Positions 1 to 6,526 of a DNA stretch of 37,796 nt are shown one piece after another. The notes below the pieces were generated by a model that was given only the letters and a program-made list of their open reading frames with translations, ran no database searches and was not told the origin of the DNA. The stretch comes from a virus, in IMG/VR virus record IMGVR_UViG_3300035663_000043, positions 1-37,796 of that record. The stretch is one strand, 5' to 3'. The translations under genes were made by a program, and so were the position numbers. Numbering within the stretch: the stretch's first letter is position 1; every line of letters starts with the position of its first letter.

Positions 1-135
1 CTAAAATCTTTCGGGGAGGGTAGACAAGGACTTTACCAAAAAGCAAAGACCCCATACCCCCCCTCGAGTTTTTCCGCTGGGAATTTTGGCCAGCACCAAG
101 CACACCTACGCCCTAGGCGCATCTAGTTTTAAAAC

Positions 136-170
136 AATGTTTGAGAAACATTAGTATACTTTTATACTAA
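136..170. promoter_or_regulatory. Two abutting dyads (operator-like)
   Basis: AATGTTT (136-142), spacer GAG, AAACATT (146-152) is a perfect 7-bp dyad. It shares two bases with a second perfect 8-bp dyad, TTAGTATA (151-158) / TATACTAA (163-170), with a 4-base loop. Neither is followed by a clear T-run, so operators or structured sites fit better than a terminator. Confidence 0.45.
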
Positions 171-260
171 CACTTTTTGAGGATAGGGCACCCTACAAAA
201 TATGCCAGTAAGTTTCAATTTGTTTTTGCAATTTCTATTTCAATTTACTTTTTTTTAGTT

Positions 261-282
261 ACTGAGAATTACAGTTCTCAGT
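261..282. promoter_or_regulatory. 8-bp perfect dyad (operator-like)
   Basis: ACTGAGAA (261-268) and TTCTCAGT (275-282) are exact reverse complements separated by 6 bases. The site sits between T-rich tracts. It resembles a repressor-type operator; the binding protein is unknown. Confidence 0.4.
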
Positions 283-446
283 AGGTAAGAATCGCTATCA
301 CTTTTTTTTGTTTGTCAATAGGTAAAATAGGGATTCGCTATATTTAAACGATTAGTGGAATTTTAAAGGAATAAAAAGTGCTGCGCCTATTACATCTAAA
401 AAAGATAGTCAACCCCTAGTAGAATGGTCATTCTAACTAATATAAA

Positions 447-590
447 TCAAACGCCGTTTGTCAACTATTGTTTTATCTGGTAGAACTAGACCGACGTTTT
501 ACAACCAATGTTTTACCTGTCAGAACCCAACCACCGTTTCTGTCTCACTAGATAACATTATGTTTTACCTAATAAAATAAAATGCCGTTT
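447..590. repeat. Iteron-like repeats, ~40-bp spacing
   Basis: A ~30-bp unit of the form GTTTTAYCT, about 15 variable bases, then MCGTTT occurs at 470-499, 510-539 and 562-590. An extra CGTTT end at 449-459 is itself palindromic (AAACG C CGTTT). The CGTTT ends are spaced 40, 40 and 51 bp apart. The first two full units also share AGAAC and ACC blocks, and the third is more degenerate. Regular spacing near four helical turns suggests cooperative binding by one protein, as with replication initiator iterons. Confidence 0.55.
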
Positions 591-638
591 TGGCGCTCGT
601 AAGTGCCTGATTTTGACCGTAACCCCTTGATATTATTT

Positions 639-939
639 GATGCAAATTACATGCCCGTGATGCCCGTGGTCATTTTAGGAACATTAAAAGCATCTAACTA
701 GTGTGATTTTATTAAGCAAACCTCACACCCGTCACACCCGTAAAAAAAAAGCATAAATACATCACGAAGCGAGAGAAAAAACCGCGTGTCGGAAAAAAAA
801 AGGGTGTGAGAGAAGTGAAAATGAAATAAAAAATATTATCTATATATATTATATACTTATCTATCTTTTCCACAGCTTTCTCACCACCCCTGAAACCACC
901 CATTTGACGCCCCGGGCATGAGGGCATGTAATTTACATC
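639..939. repeat. Long inverted repeat with nested inverted repeat
   Basis: The arm at 639-656 (GATGCAAATTACATGCCC) matches the reverse complement of 922-939 at 17 of 18 positions. Looser complementarity extends inward to about 671 and 906. Nested inside is a 9-bp pair, CTCACACCC (722-730) with GGGTGTGAG (802-810). Two tandem 9-bp direct repeats also lie here: ATGCCCGTG twice at 651-668 and TCACACCCG twice at 723-740. The arrangement could form a cruciform or hold symmetrically placed protein sites. Confidence 0.55.
825..874. promoter_or_regulatory. AT-rich tract with DnaA-box-like site
   Basis: A run made almost only of A and T (about 825-860, including TATATATATTATATA) is followed at 866-874 by TTTTCCACA, which fits the DnaA consensus TTWTNCACA. 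An unwinding-prone tract next to a DnaA box is a common origin layout. A single 9-mer is weak evidence in AT-rich DNA. Confidence 0.35.
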
Positions 940-1000
940 AGCTTTTTCTAAAACAGTATTATATTTTAAAAAAATATCATTTTTTTTATTTTTATTGACC

Positions 1001-1021
1001 GATACATTTAATAAATGCATC
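1001..1021. promoter_or_regulatory. 21-bp near-perfect palindrome before first gene
   Basis: GATACATTTA (1001-1010) and TAAATGCATC (1012-1021) are reverse complements at 9 of 10 positions around a central A. The site directly follows TTGACC (995-1000), which could be a -35 element. No well-spaced -10 is evident. It probably acts as an operator for the gene starting at 1049. Confidence 0.45.
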
Positions 1022-1048
1022 ATATAAACATAATCGACGGAGGATATT

Positions 1049-1384
1049 ATGAGAAACGAAAAGAACGTAATCTGCCCTAGCTCTTGGCAACTTGCTTCTA
1101 TACGCTGGGAGCTTCGCAAGGACAATAAAGAAAACTGGTACCCTTTCGAGGCTCGCCTAATTGATGGTTATTGGCAGTGGCAATGCCTACGGCCTTGCAA
1201 CCCTTTTAAGACGCTTGGTCATGCTTCGAGGTATATTACTAAGCAAATGGCGAAACTTGCGATTCTAGCTACTTTTACGTTCATTACAGCGGCATGCCCT
1301 ACAGGTGAGGGCTCCGAGAATGATTGCCCGGGTAATTGCTGTATTGAGATTAACACTTTAAGGCAGTTGTTAAGTAATCCTTAA
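1049..1384 (+). CDS. Small protein of unknown function
   Basis: This 111-residue protein starts at an ATG with a good ribosome site (GGAGG about 8 bases upstream). The first ~65 residues are rich in aromatic residues and Trp (several W and Y around residues 18-46) and look cytosolic. Residues ~68-83 form a short hydrophobic stretch (MAKLAILATFTFITAA). It is followed by a Cys-rich tail in which C residues cluster near 84-98. The tail might bind metal or form disulfides. The hydrophobic stretch is too short to be a confident membrane span. It is the first gene after the control region and is probably expressed early. I do not recognise its family. Confidence 0.7.
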   Translation: MRNEKNVICPSSWQLASIRWELRKDNKENWYPFEARLIDGYWQWQCLRPCNPFKTLGHASRYITKQMAKLAILATFTFITAACPTGEGSENDCPGNCCIEINTLRQLLSNP

Positions 1385-1390
1385 CAACTG
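1364..1390. promoter_or_regulatory. 11-bp perfect hairpin over a stop codon
   Basis: CAGTTGTTAAG (1364-1374), loop TAATC, CTTAACAACTG (1380-1390) is a perfect inverted repeat. It spans the stop codon of the upstream gene (1382-1384) and ends 21 bases before the methyltransferase start. There is no T-run on either side, so it is not a typical intrinsic terminator. RNA processing, mRNA stabilisation or protein binding are possible. Confidence 0.6.
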
Positions 1391-1411
1391 AAAGTCGAAT
1401 TAAGGCTAAAT

Positions 1412-2416
1412 ATGACATACACACTACATCACGGAAATTGCCTCGAGGTTATGGTTTTAATGGAAGCCAACTCGATTGATGCTATCGTGACTGATCCGCC
1501 TTATGGTTTATCTTTTATGGGTAAGAATTGGGATTGTGGCGTACCGGGCAAGGCTTTTTGGCAAGAAGCTTTGCGAGTCGCTAAACCGGGAGCGCACTTG
1601 TTGGCCTTCGGCGGTACTCGCACATTTCACCGGTTAACATGTGCTATTGAGGATGCTGGCTGGGAGATTCGCGATTGTGTGATGTGGGTCTACTCAAGTG
1701 GTTTCCCTAAGTCGCATAATCTTAAAGGCCAATGGCAAGGCTGGGGCACTGCGCTTAAACCGGCATGGGAGCCCGTGATCATGGCCCGCAAGCCCTTAAA
1801 GGGCACTGTAGCCGCCAATGTGCTGAAGTATGGCACTGGCGCAATCAATATAGATGGATGCCGGGTAGGAGCTCTTACTTTCGGCCGCTGGCCAGCTAAT
1901 TTTACCCATGATGGAAGCGATGAGGTTATGGGGTTGTTTCCGCAGGCGGCCTCAAGTACTTGTGGTGTACGCGACCCAAACGGAACCATGGGCTACCACG
2001 GCGGCGCCAGTGGCTTACCTGGGGTGGTCTCTGGGTATGCCGACACCGGCTCCGCCGCCCGGTTCTTTTATTGCTCTAAGGCTACTCAGCGTGACCGCGA
2101 CGAAGGGCTTGATGAATTTGAAGAAAAACAAGCTAAAAGAACATTAAAAGGGAAAGACTCTCGAGGCCGTCCAATCCCTAGAAATAAAAACATTCATCCC
2201 ACAGTTAAACCAATTAATCTTATGCGCTACTTGTGCCGATTAGTAACACCATTAAGCGGAGTCGTGCTTGACCCTTTTATGGGGAGTGGCAGCACCGGCA
2301 AGGCTGCAATCCTAGAAGGCTTTAAATTTGTTGGGATAGAATTAGAAGAGGAATACTTACGCATTGCAGAAGCTCGAATAAAACATGCTACCTACGCACC
2401 GCAAAAACTATTTTAA
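1412..2416 (+). CDS. DNA adenine (N6)-type methyltransferase
   Basis: This is a 334-residue S-adenosylmethionine-dependent DNA methyltransferase. The catalytic motif DPPY is at residues 28-31. The SAM-binding motif (DPFMGSGSTG) comes last, near residue 287, followed by an IELE strand end. This motif order matches the beta-class amino-methyltransferases of many phages. No restriction enzyme lies beside it, so it probably protects phage DNA from host restriction or marks it for timing. Its first ~25 codons and leader are nearly identical to those of the next gene, indicating a local duplication. The target sequence cannot be read from the protein. Confidence 0.9.
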   Translation: MTYTLHHGNCLEVMVLMEANSIDAIVTDPPYGLSFMGKNWDCGVPGKAFWQEALRVAKPGAHLLAFGGTRTFHRLTCAIEDAGWEIRDCVMWVYSSGFPKSHNLKGQWQGWGTALKPAWEPVIMARKPLKGTVAANVLKYGTGAINIDGCRVGALTFGRWPANFTHDGSDEVMGLFPQAASSTCGVRDPNGTMGYHGGASGLPGVVSGYADTGSAARFFYCSKATQRDRDEGLDEFEEKQAKRTLKGKDSRGRPIPRNKNIHPTVKPINLMRYLCRLVTPLSGVVLDPFMGSGSTGKAAILEGFKFVGIELEEEYLRIAEARIKHATYAPQKLF

Positions 2417-2442
2417 TTTAATACATCAACTTAAAGCTAAAC

Positions 2443-3456
2443 ATGACATACACACTACATCACGGGGATTGCCTCGAGGTTATGGCTTCGATGGAAGCCA
2501 ATTCAGTTGACGCTATTATAACCGATCCACCCTATTTTAAAGTAAAGGCTGATTATTGGGATCGGCAGTGGGATAAACCGGCTCAATTTCTAGCATGGCT
2601 CGACCAAGTGGCGGAGCAATGGCAGCGTATTTTAAAGCCTAATGGCTCGCTGTATTGCTTCGCCTCCTCTAAAATGGCGGCACGGGTAGAGGTGATGCTG
2701 GGAGAAAGATTTAATGTATTAAATCATATCGTTTGGAATAAAAACGGTTATAGTTGGAGCAGATTAAACTGCAAAGAAACTATGCGGCATTATTTTCCAG
2801 AATCTGAGCGGATTATTTTTTGTGAACATTACGGAGCAGATAACATTACTAAGGGAGAAGCTGGCTACGCAGCTAAATGTGATGAGCTACGAGGATTTAT
2901 TTTTGAGCCTTTGCGAGCATATTTAGACGGGGAAAGGCAAAAAGCAAACATTACGCTGCAACAAGTGGATGAGTGTACTAATACGCAAATGGCGTCCCAC
3001 TGGTTTGCTCAAAAACAGTGGATTTTGCCAACAGCTAAACATTACGCAACTTTACGCCAATTATTTAATGCCAACGGTGGGGACTACCTACGCCGTGAAT
3101 ATGACGACCTACGCCGTGAATATGACGATTTACGCCGCGAGTATGAAGACCTACGCCGTCCTTTTTCGGTGTCGGCAAAAGTACCTTTCACGGATGTTTG
3201 GACGTTTCCTGCAGTGCATATTTGTTATAGAAGGCATCCTTGTGAAAAACCTGCAGCGATGCTTGAGAACATTATTAGTGCCTCGACTCGTCCCGGTGCT
3301 ATAGTGCTTGATTGTTTTGCTGGAAGTGGCTCGACCTTAGTTGCAGCCGAAAAATTAAAGAGGTTTCCTATTGGGATCGAATTAGATCCTCATTGGTTTA
3401 AAGTTATAGAAAAACGAATGCAAACTTTTCAGATGCCTTTACTTACAGAGTTATAA
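2443..3456 (+). CDS. Second DNA adenine-type methyltransferase
   Basis: A 337-residue paralogue-like methyltransferase 26 bases downstream of the first. DPPY is at residues 28-31 and the SAM motif (DCFAGSGST) near 290-298. The middle of the protein, the presumed target-recognition part, is unrelated in sequence to the first enzyme, so the two likely modify different sites. Residues ~216-239 contain three tandem heptads of the type LRREYDD ending in LRRPF. Similar Leu-Arg-Arg heptads occur, from memory, in other phage methyltransferases, where copy number varies. The ribosome site is weak, and translation may be coupled to the gene before. Confidence 0.9.
   Translation: MTYTLHHGDCLEVMASMEANSVDAIITDPPYFKVKADYWDRQWDKPAQFLAWLDQVAEQWQRILKPNGSLYCFASSKMAARVEVMLGERFNVLNHIVWNKNGYSWSRLNCKETMRHYFPESERIIFCEHYGADNITKGEAGYAAKCDELRGFIFEPLRAYLDGERQKANITLQQVDECTNTQMASHWFAQKQWILPTAKHYATLRQLFNANGGDYLRREYDDLRREYDDLRREYEDLRRPFSVSAKVPFTDVWTFPAVHICYRRHPCEKPAAMLENIISASTRPGAIVLDCFAGSGSTLVAAEKLKRFPIGIELDPHWFKVIEKRMQTFQMPLLTEL
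3088..3159 (+). repeat. 21-bp tandem repeat inside methyltransferase
   Basis: Three tandem 21-bp units (3088-3108, 3109-3129, 3130-3150) and a 9-bp partial fourth encode LRREYDD-type heptads. The in-frame length means copy number can change without breaking the gene. The heptads are strongly charged and probably helical. Confidence 0.85.
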
Positions 3457-3486
3457 TAATACATTAACAATAAAAAGAGGGATAAC

Positions 3487-3594
3487 ATGACTAAACAACC
3501 TACTAAAAAACAAGTGACTACAGCTTATGAAAAAGTAAAGAATTTACCTGAATCCCAAAAAGAGAAGGACGCATCTAAAAAGTATAAGGCATAA
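3487..3594 (+). CDS. Very small Lys-rich protein
   Basis: This 35-residue reading frame starts at ATG 3487 behind a GAGGG ribosome site and ends at TAA 3594. It is highly charged, with about a third Lys, and is probably helical. It lies in a compact run of four tiny genes between the methyltransferases and a terminator. Such early phage microproteins often bind and alter host proteins. There is no family assignment. Confidence 0.6.
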   Translation: MTKQPTKKQVTTAYEKVKNLPESQKEKDASKKYKA

Positions 3595-3605
3595 TAGGAG
3601 GACTT

Positions 3606-3740
3606 ATGAATCCCAAAGAATTAATTGAGCTAGTTAAACAATGCGTTGATATTAATGACCAAGAAACATTAAAAGAGCTTGCTAGGCAATTAAAGGTTAC
3701 AGTCGAGCAACTAAAAAGTATGGCTGGAGTTTGCAAGTGA
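3606..3740 (+). CDS. Small helical protein, unknown function
   Basis: A 44-residue frame with an excellent ribosome site (AGGAGG, 6 bases before ATG 3606). The predicted protein is two amphipathic helices, with Leu/Ile spaced 3-4 residues apart, and an internal pattern (ETLKELARQLKVTVEQLKSM) that could be a small helix-turn-helix. Its stop overlaps the GTG start of the next frame (GTGA), implying translational coupling. Confidence 0.7.
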   Translation: MNPKELIELVKQCVDINDQETLKELARQLKVTVEQLKSMAGVCK

Positions 3741-3946
3741 TACGATTACAGAGTATGCGTGCAAGAAAAACTACGCATCCAGATTTTAAGTTTTGCGTGA
3801 CATTGGATCGCGATATTGTGGGGTTTTTTAATAAAGTAGAAGGAGGCTACGCTTTATTTAACAGGCAAGAATCACTAGTCGGGGTATTTAAAACTATTAC
3901 CAAATTAAAAATTAGTATTTTAAATAGTAAGGGGATATATGTATAA
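3737..3946 (+). CDS. Small protein of unknown function
   Basis: A 69-residue frame. I chose GTG 3737 because it overlaps the upstream stop codon as GTGA. TTG 3731 and ATG 3755 are also possible starts. The sequence has alternating hydrophobic residues and Gly/Asn turns (around DRDIVGFFNKVEGGYALF), suggesting a small beta-sheet fold. It ends inside the start of the next frame. No family is recognised. Confidence 0.6.
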   Translation: MIRLQSMRARKTTHPDFKFCVTLDRDIVGFFNKVEGGYALFNRQESLVGVFKTITKLKISILNSKGIYV

Positions 3947-4088
3947 AGTAACGTGGAAAGAAGAGGGTAACGTTTATGTGTTCAGGACTGATTCGCTTGA
4001 AAGAGCAGAAGAGTTTAGAAAGGAGCTACTAGCTCGCTCATGTGATGTTATCGCTGTTAGTTGTGTAGAGAGAGAGTTCGCAAGGTAA
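3939..4088 (+). CDS. Small protein of unknown function
   Basis: A 49-residue frame starting at ATG 3939, overlapping the previous stop by 8 bases, with GGGGAT upstream as a weak ribosome site. It begins with a beta-like segment (MYKVTWKEEGNVYVFRT), followed by a charged helix and a second strand containing Cys. This layout is typical of small single-domain early phage proteins. It is the last gene before a strong terminator. Confidence 0.6.
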   Translation: MYKVTWKEEGNVYVFRTDSLERAEEFRKELLARSCDVIAVSCVEREFAR

Positions 4089-4113
4089 AATACCTTACTT
4101 GTGTAAGTTTTTT

Positions 4114-4155
4114 AGAGGATTAAGCCCTTAAAAAGGTTTAATTCTCTTTTTTTTT
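4114..4155 (+). terminator. Intrinsic terminator of early operon
   Basis: AGAGGATTAA (4114-4123) pairs with TTAATTCTCT (4138-4147) with one G-U pair. An inner CCTT/AAGG helix caps the hairpin, and eight further Ts follow (4148-4155). A smaller CTTAC/GTAAG hairpin with six Ts lies just before (4094-4113). Together they should stop the methyltransferase operon efficiently. Confidence 0.85.
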
Positions 4156-4156
4156 G

Positions 4157-4199
4157 CCCCTTGTTGCTGTATATTATAAGTTAAAAACAACGGGGAATA
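4157..4199 (+). promoter_or_regulatory. Promoter/operator-like region before 56-aa gene
   Basis: After the terminator comes CCCCTTGTTG (4157-4166), then TATATTATA (4170-4178), then AACAACGGGG (4186-4195), a quasi-palindrome around an AT core. TTGTTG and TATATTATA also occur at the divergent operator near 6487-6502, suggesting a shared regulator or promoter type. A -10 (TATTAT or TATAAG) is plausible but no good -35 is visible. Confidence 0.4.
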
Positions 4200-4370
4200 A
4201 TGGACAAAAAACTAAATTTAAAAAATGGTTGGAGCTTGACTCAATATGCGCGAGCTAACCCACGGACTAGCAAAGAATCACGCTTTGCATACTTAGAAAA
4301 AATAAACGCTACTATCGTCTACATATATACAGGTAGACGACCTAGGAGCGTTATATCTTATACAGAATAA
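4200..4370 (+). CDS. Small basic protein, unknown function
   Basis: A 56-residue frame from ATG 4200 to TAA 4370, lying in its own unit between a terminator and the convergent primase gene that ends at 4373. It is rich in Arg/Lys and Tyr. The segment around residues 12-32 could be helical and the C-terminus strand-like (TIVYIYTGRRPRSVI). It may be a small nucleic-acid-binding or host-acting protein. The ribosome site (GGGG, 5 bases upstream) is acceptable. Confidence 0.55.
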   Translation: MDKKLNLKNGWSLTQYARANPRTSKESRFAYLEKINATIVYIYTGRRPRSVISYTE

Positions 4371-4372
4371 AG

Positions 4373-6466
4373 TTAGTTTACAAATCTAAGTCTTGTTTCA
4401 AGCCGTCCAGTGCGTGTCGGCCTTTGCCATACCTTGACTCTTTTACCTTCCAATAAAGTATTCATAATCTCTTCGCGCTCTTTCGCTGGTATGTGATACA
4501 TTCGCTTTGATATTTCAGTTTTTGTGCGTCCATTTCGACCGCCTAACTTTAAAAACTTAATAAATTGCTCAGTCTTTTCCCCTATCGAGCTTTTATGTAA
4601 ATTCTCATCCGTTAGATGAGTACATAAAGTATCTGAGCATCCGATTACTAATTTATTGGCATACTCTATCGCCTCAATGTTGGTTTCATTATCAATATTA
4701 GATAAAATAGTACACAATTTATCAAAGTGTTCACCTTGTCGTCCTCTTATACTTACTTCGTTAGTATCTTTCTTTTCTTGGGTTATTTTATCATAGTAAT
4801 TTATAATATCTCTATATAAATCCTCTCCTCCTGATGTAAATTTAAGTTTCATCGGCCTAGCGGTAAGAATGTTGGAGATTCTTTGCAGCTCTTCAAGTAG
4901 CTTTATGTCTATTTCTTTATTGCCTGCGCTCCAATTTCTTTTTCGCTGTTCAGGTTCAATGCTTTCAAATATAAGCCATCGACTTAAAAACCCATCGGCT
5001 GCGTGTTCTGCGCTAATGTTGCTATAAAAAGTCTCAGGAGTTGTAACACCATAGACACTTAAAAATGGACTCTGCACGTCTAAACGTTCGGTTGCGCCTT
5101 GTCTTGAGCTGTATTCAGCCCCCCTCACCTTCCTGTTAGCATTAAACATTACCATTAGGGTTTCCCTAAGCCCTAATGCGTTTTTGTCTGAATATCTATT
5201 TATTAATAAAGGCTTTAAATAAATACCGGCTTCATCAATCATGCTCAAGGAGCATCCTCCTGTCCTATTTAATGCGGTACTAACTGAAGGACTGGACACA
5301 AGCTTCCCAACTGTATACCCATCAGCACCACACGCAGCTAGGATGCTATCGACACAGCTTAGGTTATGACCTTTACCGCCCGCAGCAGAGCCGGTGCCGA
5401 TGGTGTACAGGTTACAAAATCCGTTAAAATATCCTACATAGTTTTTGCGCTTCAGCATTGACACAATCACCAAAGCACTTTGTAAAGCTAAAATAGGAAT
5501 CGGGAATATAGCACTATCTGTTATTGCTTTGACTAGCTCGCCTACTAAGTTAGGAGCCTTTGCTACTATATCGTCTGTAATTGCCGTAGCTGGTAGCTCT
5601 ATCTTGTGCTCTTCCTCTTCCTCGTCTGGTTCATCGCTTACAATCTGAACAGTGCCAAGGGTACCGCCTTCATAATTTTTGACAGTGGATATAATGCGAC
5701 GTGCTTCTTCTTCAAACCGTGATGCCGGTAATGGCGGCGTAAATCTATTATTAGCTATAGTTAAGATATCCAGTATTTCGCTTTCTTCAAGCCCTTTTGC
5801 TGCCCATTTACGAGCAAGTTTCATCAAAGTTTCATGACGCTCTCCCTCTCCTACTAAATGAGTTTCAGAGAGTTTTACAGTTGTTTTTGTATACTCAGAA
5901 ATACTTGCGTGAATGTTTAATTCTAGCTTAGTAATTAACTGGTCGCCTGATATTACATCTTTATTTAAGCTCTTCGCTCTAACTAAAAAGGAATTATCTT
6001 TTTGATTGTAAAAGGTAGGGACTCTCATTACCCTACATACATCCTTGACGGTCTTATCTCCGTTAAACTTCTGAGCTAAAGCTAACTGAATAACTGGAAA
6101 GTCTTGTAAGCTAACGTCTTTCACGAACCAATAGCAATGATAACGGCCTGGCCTAGTCTCAACCACAATAGAAGGCATTATCTCGCAATTTAAAACAGCG
6201 TCTAAAGGTGCGCCGTCTAAATCAACAAAACAGCTCGTAATCTTTGTAATGTTCTTCTCTGTTCTGCCTTGTCCATCGGTTTCATTTACTACAAAAAAAA
6301 TACCGCCGCCTCGATTATTTAATTCTCTTAGTTGCTTCTCTGCTTCATTAAAGGTATTAAAAAACCATCGAGGGAATATAGTCTTTTTCGCTTCGGCATT
6401 GTCTCCAAATATCTGAAAACAATGCAAACTTCTAAACCTTTCTAAAAACTCTTGAGCTGTTAACAT
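4373..6466 (-). CDS. Primase-helicase (RepB-type primase + DUF3987-like)
   Basis: A 697-residue protein. The N-terminal ~200 residues fit an archaeo-eukaryotic/RepB-type primase: GGIFFVVNE near 53-61, the acidic pair FVDLDG at ~80-85, a His in GRYHCYW (~110), and a GDKTVKDVCRVMR motif further on. The C-terminal half resembles the DUF3987 ATPase family, with a P-loop-like GTGSAAGGKGHN near 355-366 and an acidic SMIDEAG strand after it. It probably primes and unwinds phage DNA and recruits a host polymerase, since none is encoded here. It is the only leftward gene in the early half and faces the Sak4 operon across a palindrome. Confidence 0.85.
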   Translation of the reverse strand: MLTAQEFLERFRSLHCFQIFGDNAEAKKTIFPRWFFNTFNEAEKQLRELNNRGGGIFFVVNETDGQGRTEKNITKITSCFVDLDGAPLDAVLNCEIMPSIVVETRPGRYHCYWFVKDVSLQDFPVIQLALAQKFNGDKTVKDVCRVMRVPTFYNQKDNSFLVRAKSLNKDVISGDQLITKLELNIHASISEYTKTTVKLSETHLVGEGERHETLMKLARKWAAKGLEESEILDILTIANNRFTPPLPASRFEEEARRIISTVKNYEGGTLGTVQIVSDEPDEEEEEHKIELPATAITDDIVAKAPNLVGELVKAITDSAIFPIPILALQSALVIVSMLKRKNYVGYFNGFCNLYTIGTGSAAGGKGHNLSCVDSILAACGADGYTVGKLVSSPSVSTALNRTGGCSLSMIDEAGIYLKPLLINRYSDKNALGLRETLMVMFNANRKVRGAEYSSRQGATERLDVQSPFLSVYGVTTPETFYSNISAEHAADGFLSRWLIFESIEPEQRKRNWSAGNKEIDIKLLEELQRISNILTARPMKLKFTSGGEDLYRDIINYYDKITQEKKDTNEVSIRGRQGEHFDKLCTILSNIDNETNIEAIEYANKLVIGCSDTLCTHLTDENLHKSSIGEKTEQFIKFLKLGGRNGRTKTEISKRMYHIPAKEREEIMNTLLEGKRVKVWQRPTRTGRLETRLRFVN

Positions 6467-6470
6467 ACCC

Positions 6471-6514
6471 TTGCACTCTCCTCTTACTTGTTGTATATTA
6501 TATTTTATACAACA
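6471..6514. promoter_or_regulatory. Divergent promoter with palindromic operator
   Basis: TGTTGTATA (6489-6497) and TATACAACA (6506-6514) form a perfect 9-bp dyad with an 8-base AT spacer, midway between the leftward primase and the rightward ATPase gene. For the rightward direction, TTGCAC (6471-6476), a 17-base spacer and TATATT (6494-6499) make a plausible sigma70 promoter whose -10 lies within the dyad. The lower strand carries TATAAT in the same dyad. One regulator bound here could control both operons. Confidence 0.6.
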
Positions 6515-6526
6515 TCGGAGGAGAAC

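Larger units (their letters stand above)
1..1048. other. Non-coding control/origin-like region
   Basis: No convincing gene lies in the first 1048 bases. The stretch is AT-rich with many A and T runs. It holds several perfect dyads, a set of GTTTTAYCT...CGTTT repeats spaced about 40 bp, two pairs of 9-bp direct repeats (651-668 and 723-740), a long inverted repeat (639-656 with 922-939), an AT-rich tract next to a DnaA-box-like site, and a palindrome just before the first gene. This density of repeats is typical of phage replication origins or early control regions. Which of these functions applies is inference. Confidence 0.6.

Noticed and set aside
995-1028. Full sigma70 promoter before 1049
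   Set aside because: TTGACC is present but the nearest good -10 (TATAAA at 1023-1028) is 22 bases away, too far for standard spacing; only the palindrome is reported.
712-1125. Leftward 137-codon frame across the end of the control region
   Set aside because: It overlaps the well-supported gene at 1049, has low-complexity Phe/Ile/Lys content from A/T runs, and has no ribosome site.
1252-1384. Nested lipoprotein start at the internal ATG of the first gene
   Set aside because: The hydrophobic stretch ends in TAAC, which lacks the usual Leu/Val/Ile at the -3 position of a lipobox, and no ribosome site precedes the internal ATG.
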